Below are positions 1 to 4,808 of a DNA stretch of 7,193 nt, one piece after another (the first letter of the stretch is position 1; the number at the start of each line of letters is the position of its first letter). The notes beneath the pieces are model-generated. The model had not been told where the DNA came from. It saw nothing but the letters and a program-made list of their open reading frames with translations, and did not search any database. Made by a program: the position numbers and the translations under genes. The DNA comes from an uncultured Ruminococcus sp. (lineage in GTDB: Bacteria; Bacillota; Clostridia; Oscillospirales; Acutalibacteraceae), in contig CACWNZ010000062.1 in the NCBI GenBank assembly GCA_902762335.1, positions 1 through 7,193 of the forward strand. The letters run 5' to 3'.

Positions 1-48
1 TTCCGAGATAGTCGGCTATTTACAATTCTGTAACATTTATGCTTGCAG

Positions 49-81
49 AAAAAAGCTGCCAGTCCAAATGGATTGGCAGCT
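49..81 (-). terminator. Rho-independent terminator of the double-glycine peptide gene
   Basis: Read on the minus strand, a 12-bp stem (one G-T wobble; arms 54-65 and 70-81, loop 66-69) is followed directly by a run of six T. It lies about 45 bases past the stop codon of the small minus-strand gene at 127-471 and so ends that transcript. No other gene reads toward it in this window. Confidence 0.85.
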
Positions 82-126
82 GCGTAGACCACCGAAATTA
101 TGGTTTTTCGGTTGAAACGGTAAATC

Positions 127-471
127 TTAATAGTTCCCAATTTCTACAGTGTACCAGAAATCTTTTAAAACCTGTTCCATATTTCCTTTGTTTGATTTTC
201 TGCTGGTATGCCTACCCTCCTCGACAAAAGGATAGTTTGTTAAATCCTGTGCGACCTCAAGGGCGACATCATATCCGTATGAATCCATAACATGCATGAT
301 CAAGTTATTGAAAGTCGCCTCATCAACTTTTGCGCCTTCGATATTGATTTCGTGAGGATTATTCTCGCTTCCCCAACCGCCGCTGACCTTGTCCATTTCA
401 TCCATGCTCACTTCCCTGATTCCACGGGTCTTCAGGATTTCGTTCACTTTTGCTTTGATTTCAGGATTCAT
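127..471 (-). CDS. Double-glycine leader peptide, possible bacteriocin or RiPP-like precursor
   Basis: The 114-residue product begins with a charged amphipathic segment and then MDEMDKVSGG, with the Gly-Gly pair at residues 31-32. This fits the double-glycine leader class that is cleaved by C39 peptidase-containing ABC transporters, as in class II bacteriocins and related exported peptides (established for the class). The ATG is supported by AAAGGAG nine bases upstream. The putative mature part, residues 33-114, is about 82 residues, long for a bacteriocin. It has no cysteine, so lanthionine or disulfide chemistry is not expected. It is acidic with a likely helix around residues 51-78 and a basic stretch at 87-96. 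No transporter, immunity or modification gene is visible nearby. Its function is not recognised beyond the leader; it could also be a secreted signalling peptide or a non-exported protein with a chance GG. Confidence 0.65.
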   Translation of the reverse strand: MNPEIKAKVNEILKTRGIREVSMDEMDKVSGGWGSENNPHEINIEGAKVDEATFNNLIMHVMDSYGYDVALEVAQDLTNYPFVEEGRHTSRKSNKGNMEQVLKDFWYTVEIGNY

Positions 472-480
472 TTTCTTTAT

Positions 481-487
481 CTCCTTT
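481..487 (-). promoter_or_regulatory. Ribosome binding site of the double-glycine peptide gene
   Basis: AAAGGAG on the minus strand, nine bases before the ATG at 471. It fixes the start so that the leader is about 32 residues, the usual leader length for double-glycine peptides. I see no convincing promoter hexamers upstream; AATAAT and TAGACA occur nearby but not at a good spacing. Confidence 0.7.
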
Positions 488-573
488 CGAATGACTGTTC
501 ATTATTCTGTCTACACTAATGTATACGCACGACCCGGACGGGCTGGCAGTGGTTTCTGAAAAATTTTTACTTC

Positions 574-598
574 TTTTCGGGCACATATTACCCGAAAA
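574..598. repeat. Perfect 8-bp inverted repeat in the divergent intergenic region
   Basis: TTTTCGGG at 574-581 and CCCGAAAA at 591-598 are exact reverse complements separated by nine bases. The position between divergent genes and the symmetric arms suit a dimeric regulator site. They also suit a weak stem-loop with flanking T and A tracts. The sequence does not decide between these. Confidence 0.4.
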
Positions 599-753
599 CC
601 GCCCTGCTGTCAACAACGGCTTAGCCCGTAAAACCCGAATTTATTGGCATACATGTCTGCTTTCATGGCTGGGAGTATCAAAGGATGTGTTTCCATTATG
701 TGTTGAGAATAAATGGATATCCTTGCGTACTCATTCCGCTTTCCCGGTTTTCA

Positions 754-762
754 TGGTATTAT
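754..762 (+). promoter_or_regulatory. Possible extended -10 promoter of the acetyltransferase gene
   Basis: TGGTATTAT combines a TATTAT -10 hexamer with the upstream TG of an extended -10 element. No good -35 is present at 17 bases, which is tolerated with an extended -10. Transcription would start near 769, giving a leader of about 30 bases before the ATG at 800. This is inferred from sequence match only. Confidence 0.35.
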
Positions 763-786
763 TTGTTTCGGATACACTGGTTTTTC

Positions 787-792
787 GGAGGA
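787..792 (+). promoter_or_regulatory. Ribosome binding site deciding the acetyltransferase start
   Basis: GGAGGA seven bases before the ATG at 800. It decides against the longer reading frame from 713, whose extra 29 residues have no ribosome binding site and no resemblance to the GNAT fold. Confidence 0.75.
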
Positions 793-799
793 TGCCGTT

Positions 800-1327
800 A
801 TGGGTTTAAAGCTGGTCAGGCCGGGGGCTGCATACGCGGAGCAGGTCATGCAGTACAGGGAGGAAATGCTCGCCAACAACGACAGCCTGGACGGCTGCGC
901 GGGGCTGGAGGACGTCAGTTCGTTTTCCGAATGGGTCGATTTTGAGAACCGGCTGAAAAAGGCCTACGGCGAGGGGTACGTTCCGTCCGAGGTGTTCCTG
1001 GCTGTCCGGGAAGAGGATGACAGGGTCGTCGGCATCATCGATTACCGGCATCCCCTTACGCCGTTCCTGCTGAAATACGGCGGAAACGTCGGGTACAGCA
1101 TCCGGCCGGGGGAGCGCCGGAAAGGATATGCGTGTGAAATGCTGGGGCTCCTGCTGCCGGTCTGCAGGGAATACGGCGAGGAAAAGATCCTCCTCACCTG
1201 CGACCAGGACAACGAGGCCTCGCGCCGGACGATCACGAAAAACGGCGGCGTACTGGAAAACGAGGTCGCCGCCGAGGCCTCGTTCAGCAAATGCGGCGTC
1301 GTCCAGAGATACTGGATTACCCTGTAA
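800..1327 (+). CDS. GNAT family N-acetyltransferase
   Basis: A 175-residue GNAT-fold enzyme, expected to transfer an acetyl group from acetyl-CoA to an amine. Its substrate cannot be read from the sequence. The acetyl-CoA binding signature R-x-x-G-x-A is at residues 106-111 (RRKGYA), preceded by the beta-strand VGYSIRP. The later segment with CDQDNEAS and KNGG, residues 134-150, matches the conserved C-terminal part of predicted acetyltransferases of this type (COG3981-like). I place the start at the ATG at 800, not at in-frame ATGs from 713, because GGAGGA sits seven bases upstream and the product then begins right at the fold. Codons are GC-rich (Ile is five ATC and one ATT, no ATA), unlike the genes beyond 1,690. 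It appears monocistronic, since a separate promoter follows within eight bases of its stop. Confidence 0.85.
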   Translation: MGLKLVRPGAAYAEQVMQYREEMLANNDSLDGCAGLEDVSSFSEWVDFENRLKKAYGEGYVPSEVFLAVREEDDRVVGIIDYRHPLTPFLLKYGGNVGYSIRPGERRKGYACEMLGLLLPVCREYGEEKILLTCDQDNEASRRTITKNGGVLENEVAAEASFSKCGVVQRYWITL

Positions 1328-1334
1328 CGAACGC

Positions 1335-1363
1335 TTGACATGAAAGGCACGCGAATCTATCAT
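1335..1363 (+). promoter_or_regulatory. Sigma-70/SigA-type promoter of the YeaQ-like gene
   Basis: TTGACA at 1335-1340, a 17-base spacer, then TATCAT at 1358-1363: a consensus -35, ideal spacing and a 5-of-6 -10. Transcription would start near 1370, giving a leader of about 65 bases with a very GC-rich part around 1391-1406 before the ribosome binding site at 1419-1425. It begins eight bases after the acetyltransferase stop, so the two genes are separately transcribed. Confidence 0.75.
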
Positions 1364-1434
1364 TATGCAGTGAAATAACAGGATGCCGCTGCCGGCGCGG
1401 CCGCGGTGTCCCGGACAGTAAGGAGTCTGATCGT

Positions 1435-1677
1435 ATGTTATACCGTCTGTTGGTTGCCATTGTTATCGGTGCCCTGAGCGGATTTGCCGCCAACAAGCTC
1501 ATGAAAGGCAAGTCTGAAGGATTCCTCAGGAACACGCTGCTCGGTATCGTCGGCGGCTTCGTCGGCGGATTCCTGGGCGACCTGATCGGCGTCGGTGACG
1601 GCTGGATCTCCGGCATTCTCCTCGCGATCGGCGGTTCCTGCCTGGTCATCTGGCTTGCCCGGAAGTTTGCCAAATAA
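1435..1677 (+). CDS. GlsB/YeaQ/YmgE family small membrane protein
   Basis: An 80-residue, very hydrophobic, glycine-rich protein of the transglycosylase-associated family (Pfam Transgly_assoc). Three membrane segments are visible: about residues 3-21, 30-52 and 56-74, with short basic loops (KLMKGKSEG near 21-29, and RKFAK at the C-terminus). Family length is typically 80-90, so it is complete. Members are often linked to general or envelope stress (established for some, for example Gls24-associated GlsB); the biochemical role is unknown. TAAGGAG lies nine bases before the ATG. Codons are GC-rich (Ile is six ATC and two ATT, no ATA). There is no terminator after the stop; sequence of a different character follows within about 20 bases. 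Confidence 0.9.
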   Translation: MLYRLLVAIVIGALSGFAANKLMKGKSEGFLRNTLLGIVGGFVGGFLGDLIGVGDGWISGILLAIGGSCLVIWLARKFAK

Positions 1678-1679
1678 TT

Positions 1680-2561
1680 ACCGACACAAGACATAAAAAG
1701 GAATTCGTCGCCTCAAGATACGACCGTGAATTCTATGAGATACTGCCGATAATATCGGCGCTCGGCGTAAATAAGATAGTATCCTTCGGCTGTGTGCCGC
1801 TTTCTGTGGACGATGAGCTTACGGGCTATATGATAGCCGCCATAGAGCTGCACGATAACATGACGAACAATATCATCTTCCTCGACAGAAACGATATAAC
1901 CATATTCAAGTTTGCGTTAAGGCAGCTCAACGATACCCTCTATCGTCTCAAGACGAGGGACGAGATAAAGGAGATGAACAAGAAGCTGCAGCAGAGCGCC
2001 GTTACAGATCTTCTTACGGGGCTGCTCAACCGTCAGGGCTTTGCAAAGCACGTAGGCGATTACGAATACGCCGTAAAGGCGGGCAGAAAAAGCAGCACCT
2101 GCGCGGTCGTTCTGTATATGGATCTGGACAACTTCAAGTTCTGCAACGATACCTTCGGTCATGCCGTAGGCGACGTTATACTAAAGGCATTCTCGAGGCT
2201 GTTTGAGCGTGTCTGCGGCGACAAGGGCTACGTTGTGCGCTACGGCGGCGACGAGTTCCTTATGGTAATGCCCGGCTCGTCCCTTGAGGAAGGCATTGAG
2301 AGCGCCAAGCAGATATACGCCGAGCTTGAAAAGGAAAACAACTTTATAGGACAGATAGAAAAGGCAGTTCACGGCAGCGTGGATATATCCGACGAGCATA
2401 AGGTATCCTGCTCTATCGGTATAGCCGCCGTGCCGCAGTATGACCGTGATTCGGTAGATATTGCCCTGAAGCACGCCGATACGAGACTGTACGCCGTTAA
2501 GAAAAGCGAAAAATCCAACTACAGCGTATGGTATGACGAATCGGACGATGAACAAGCGTAA
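1680..2561 (+). CDS. Diguanylate cyclase (GGDEF domain), 5'-truncated
   Basis: Makes cyclic di-GMP from two GTP. Numbering from the GTG at 1794: AVTDLLTGLLNR at 69-80, metal-binding MDLDNFKFCND at 109-119, the intact GGDEF motif at 151-155, SIGIA at 207-211 and the closing ADTRLYAVKKS at 228-238. The C-terminus is complete. Four residues occupying the inhibitory I-site position (GDKG) lack the R-x-x-D pattern. Upstream is a helix (residues 48-68) and part of a sensory domain, perhaps GAF-like. The first start-type codon is the GTG at 1794, but it has no ribosome binding site and lies inside a well-formed domain. The frame stays open and protein-like back to about 1680 (EFVASRYDREFYEILP and onward) without any start, running into the preceding gene. 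The N-terminal part is therefore missing. ATA-rich Ile codons match the genes downstream, not those upstream. Confidence 0.85.
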   Translation, partial: TDTRHKKEFVASRYDREFYEILPIISALGVNKIVSFGCVPLSVDDELTGYMIAAIELHDNMTNNIIFLDRNDITIFKFALRQLNDTLYRLKTRDEIKEMNKKLQQSAVTDLLTGLLNRQGFAKHVGDYEYAVKAGRKSSTCAVVLYMDLDNFKFCNDTFGHAVGDVILKAFSRLFERVCGDKGYVVRYGGDEFLMVMPGSSLEEGIESAKQIYAELEKENNFIGQIEKAVHGSVDISDEHKVSCSIGIAAVPQYDRDSVDIALKHADTRLYAVKKSEKSNYSVWYDESDDEQA

Positions 2562-2564
2562 AAT

Positions 2565-2613
2565 AATAACGGGTCGGCGCAGACGAAGCACCGACCCGTT
2601 ATTTTTATTTTTT
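2565..2613. terminator. Bidirectional terminator between convergent genes
   Basis: A perfect 13-bp stem (arms 2565-2577 and 2591-2603) with a 13-base loop. On the plus strand it runs into a T-rich tract at 2602-2613, ending the diguanylate cyclase transcript four bases after its stop. On the minus strand it is followed by TTATTATTTTA, so it can also end the sortase operon, whose last stop codon (2612-2614) overlaps the plus-strand T-tract. Confidence 0.9.
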
Positions 2614-3232
2614 ATACAAACGAGAACACGACAGCCAATATAACGAGCAGTATTCCCGCGCCGAGCGCCGAATACGACAGCACTCTCATAAGCCTGAGCT
2701 GCTTTTGCTGCTTTGCGGCGTACTCTGCGCCGTAGCTGCCCCTTGTCAGCCTCATACCCGAGAGCTCCTTCTTTATCTCGCCCGTCACCTCATCGATAGA
2801 GATGCCGTCCTGCTGCTGCGGGGTGAGCGAATATCCCGCGCATAGCTCTCTGATTATCCTTTTGTCGAGCATAGCGGCGATAGAATCGGGCTCATCGGGC
2901 AGCACGAGGATATACTGTCTGCCCGCCTTGATAAGATAGCCCGTGTTGTCGTCGTCATCGAGCAGCTTTTCGCATTTCATGGAAGCCGCCCTTGAGGACA
3001 GCACGAGAGACAGGATATTATCCGTACTCTGTACGCCGCCGTCAAGACCGCCCGTAATGATAACTATATCGGCCCTGCCGAGAGAGGCGCTGAGCCCTTT
3101 TACAAGCTCAGAGGGGCTTACCGCGGCATATACGGAGCCCTTTTGCAGTGAAAGCGGCGAGAGCCTTCTCTCGGTCACGCGCTCCGCCTCGGCGGTCCTT
3201 CCCGAATGATAGAATATTATATCATATACCAT
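2612..3232 (-). CDS. Tail-anchored protein with MoCF/CinA-like domain
   Basis: A 206-residue protein with no signal peptide and one hydrophobic segment at the very C-terminus (about 183-206, ending FSFV), so a cytosolic domain anchored to the membrane by its tail. The core resembles the molybdopterin-binding (MoaB/Mog/CinA N-terminal) fold: ADIVIITGGLDGG at 54-66 matches the D-(V/I)-(V/I)-I-T-G-G strand-loop, STDN follows at 69-72, and ILVLPDEPDSIAAML at 108-122 matches the LPG-P segment that closes the site in CinA proteins. The usual LPGPP is changed to LPDEP. This assignment is by motif only. A charged helix at about 145-182 links the domain to the membrane. It is the last gene of the sortase operon: GGAGAAGG precedes its ATG and only 12 bases separate it from the lipoprotein sortase gene. 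Its function is unknown. Confidence 0.6.
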   Translation of the reverse strand: MVYDIIFYHSGRTAEAERVTERRLSPLSLQKGSVYAAVSPSELVKGLSASLGRADIVIITGGLDGGVQSTDNILSLVLSSRAASMKCEKLLDDDDNTGYLIKAGRQYILVLPDEPDSIAAMLDKRIIRELCAGYSLTPQQQDGISIDEVTGEIKKELSGMRLTRGSYGAEYAAKQQKQLRLMRVLSYSALGAGILLVILAVVFSFV

Positions 3233-3244
3233 AGCCTTCTCCGA

Positions 3245-4741
3245 TCAGCCGCTTTTCAGCTTGTTTATCCTTGCAACGGCGTTTTCCTTCATAACGGGTA
3301 TCATCGCAGGATCCTGACATTCGTTTATCTTCTTTTTGTAGGTCTGTATGATCTCTTTGACCTTCTGCTGATTCTTTTCGCTGAATTTTCCCGACGAGGC
3401 AGCGCTCTCTATGGCGTTTATAGCCGCCGACCTTGCCGCCTTAAGCTCGGTCTGCCTTGCCTTTTCGGCGTCCTCAAGGCGCTTTCTCTCGGGCAGATAG
3501 GTCTTTATTATCGCAACGCACTGATTGCACAGGTCGTTGACTCTTGCAATGTCGGTCGCTTCGGCAACGTAGGGCATATATATGCCGATTATGGTATTTA
3601 TCTCCTTTATCTGATCGGAGTTGTAGTCCTTTTCGTCATAGCTGTCCCTTATACGCTTTTCCGTCTTGTCCTTATAGGACTGAAGCAGCTTTGCAAGGTC
3701 GGTATCGTCCTTTTTGGATAACTTCTTTTTTCCGTCGTACCATTTTATCTGCTTCTTGTTATAGGCGTCCTGAAATGACGTTACCGTGGGCTTCGTTCCG
3801 CCGAATGCGTTGTACCATACGTCGGGATAAAGAGGATTCGGGTTATATTTTGCATCGCTGACCTTTACTGCGCTGCTTTCGCCCTCACGCACCTTGCGGG
3901 CTATGACCGCAAGTCTGAAGTTATCGAAATCATAAGCGCAGGTAGAAAGCGTTACAAGCTCATCGTTCTCGTTAACGTCTACGGGACAGTCTATAATAGA
4001 GCGCATACGAAGCTCGTATACGAAATTTAGAAAATCATAATCGCTGCCGAAGGAGCCTCTGAGATATCTGAATACCGGACCGTGATATTCAAGGGTATTC
4101 ACCTTTATCACCGCGATGATCTTCCACTTGCTCTTCTCGTAGAGCGTATTGAAGGTCAGCACGGGGGAATTCTTATATACCCCGAGATCGCTGAAGTTCA
4201 GCAGCGCCGCAAACATAGAGCCGTTTGCCATAGAATGCCCGTGCAGCAGCATATTCTTGCCGCCCACCTCGCTGCGGTAATCCATAAAGATAGATCCCGC
4301 ATATAAATAATTGCCGTAAAAATCCTTTTGCAGATAATAGGGATCCTGCTCGTATGCGGTATCCACTATATCCTTGGGCGACTGCACTACAACGTAGTCG
4401 ATAGGAGTATTAGGCACGTTTACCCAGCCCACCGTGTCGCTGTTTTCGGCAAGCAGACCCGTAAAATCGCTCAGTACCTCCCTTGCGTTGTCTACTATTA
4501 CCTCTTCCTTGCTCTCCTGCTTGCTAACCTTTGAGCTCTGCTTTGAGCTCTGCTTTGAGCTCTGCTGCGGCTTTTCTACCGCCTTCGGAGCCTCTGACGA
4601 TTCCTCCGGGGACTCCTCCTCCGCTATGCTCGTCTCCTCACTTACCTCGGAGACGTCCTCATCGGAGGACCGGCAGGATGCGAAGCTGAACAGGCACAGC
4701 ACGGCAAGTATGAGAGCCGTTATTCTGACCCTTTTTTTCAT
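3245..4741 (-). CDS. Class B sortase, lipoprotein form with C-terminal helical modules
   Basis: A 498-residue extracellular transpeptidase of the SrtB type, which cuts a sorting signal in a substrate and joins it to the cell wall or a partner. The N-terminus is a lipoprotein signal peptide with lipobox FASC (Cys23 lipidated after cleavage; Phe at -3 is not ideal). A Ser/Glu/Lys/Gln linker at about 25-80 includes three QSSK-type repeats. The sortase domain is about 86-287, with catalytic His169 (LLHGHS), Cys268 (TLSTC) and Arg276 (FRLAVIARKV). A linker shared with the upstream paralogue (KPTVTSFQDAYNK and IKWYDG) leads to two helical modules at about 349-416 and 432-497. A lipidated sortase is unusual; most have a membrane helix. 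GGAGGAA is six bases before the ATG. It is the middle gene of the operon. No LPxTG- or NPQTN-like substrate is present in the window. Confidence 0.88.
   Translation of the reverse strand: MKKRVRITALILAVLCLFSFASCRSSDEDVSEVSEETSIAEEESPEESSEAPKAVEKPQQSSKQSSKQSSKVSKQESKEEVIVDNAREVLSDFTGLLAENSDTVGWVNVPNTPIDYVVVQSPKDIVDTAYEQDPYYLQKDFYGNYLYAGSIFMDYRSEVGGKNMLLHGHSMANGSMFAALLNFSDLGVYKNSPVLTFNTLYEKSKWKIIAVIKVNTLEYHGPVFRYLRGSFGSDYDFLNFVYELRMRSIIDCPVDVNENDELVTLSTCAYDFDNFRLAVIARKVREGESSAVKVSDAKYNPNPLYPDVWYNAFGGTKPTVTSFQDAYNKKQIKWYDGKKKLSKKDDTDLAKLLQSYKDKTEKRIRDSYDEKDYNSDQIKEINTIIGIYMPYVAEATDIARVNDLCNQCVAIIKTYLPERKRLEDAEKARQTELKAARSAAINAIESAASSGKFSEKNQQKVKEIIQTYKKKINECQDPAMIPVMKENAVARINKLKSG
4530..4565 (-). 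repeat. Three 12-bp tandem repeats in the lipoprotein sortase linker
   Basis: Three identical 12-base units (tttgagctctgc on the plus strand) start at 4530, 4542 and 4554 and encode the QSSK-type Ser/Lys/Gln repeats between the lipidated Cys and the sortase domain. Identity at the DNA level suggests slippage, so linker length may vary between strains. Confidence 0.75.
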
Positions 4742-4747
4742 TGCTGC

Positions 4748-4754
4748 TTCCTCC
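4748..4754 (-). promoter_or_regulatory. Ribosome binding site of the lipoprotein sortase gene
   Basis: GGAGGAA on the minus strand, six bases before the ATG at 4741. It is strong enough for independent initiation after the intergenic stem-loop. Confidence 0.75.
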
Positions 4755-4771
4755 GTTACTTAATAAGTCGG

Positions 4772-4803
4772 CATGAGACAGGACCGCTGCGCCCTGTCTC
4801 ATG
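4772..4803 (-). promoter_or_regulatory. Stem-loop between the two sortase genes
   Basis: A perfect 11-bp stem (arms 4772-4782 and 4793-4803, loop of ten) occupies the 67-base gap between the two sortase genes. On the minus strand, the coding direction, it is preceded by an A-tract but followed by GCCGACTTATTAAG, with no T run, so it is not a normal terminator of the upstream gene. On the plus strand it is followed by six T, the form of a terminator for antisense RNA. It may set the relative level of the two messages by blocking decay or marking a processing site (inference). Confidence 0.6.
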
Positions 4804-4808
4804 ATTTT

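Larger units (their letters stand above)
472..799. other. Intergenic region between two divergent genes
   Basis: This stretch of about 328 bases lies between the minus-strand peptide gene and the plus-strand acetyltransferase gene, so it should hold both promoters. Open frames exist on the plus strand, but none has a ribosome binding site or a recognisable product. It is visibly more AT-rich than the acetyltransferase gene that follows. Apart from the inverted repeat at 574-598 and the possible promoter at 754-762, I see nothing I can name. Confidence 0.5.

Noticed and set aside
39..290. An 83-codon plus-strand open frame at the left end
   Set aside because: It runs through the terminator and antisense to the double-glycine peptide gene, with no ribosome binding site and no recognisable product.
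713..799. Longer N-terminus for the acetyltransferase starting at the ATG at 713
   Set aside because: The extra segment is not GNAT-like and lacks a ribosome binding site; the ATG at 800 has GGAGGA at proper spacing, and a likely promoter lies inside the extra segment.
806..1363. A 185-codon minus-strand open frame opposite the acetyltransferase gene
   Set aside because: It is a shadow of a GC-rich gene; it matches no family and has no ribosome binding site, while the plus-strand frame shows the GNAT signature.
1701..1733. Two EcoRI-type GAATTC sites near the suspected junction, as proof of a cloning join
   Set aside because: Such six-base sites occur by chance and both lie inside the open diguanylate cyclase frame; a third occurs inside the short sortase gene. 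They do not by themselves show a cloning event.
2866..3490. LPDEP in the MoCF-like protein and LPERK in the short sortase as sortase sorting signals
   Set aside because: Neither is followed by a hydrophobic stretch and a basic C-terminal tail, and the contexts are a folded domain and a helical module. They are not sorting signals.
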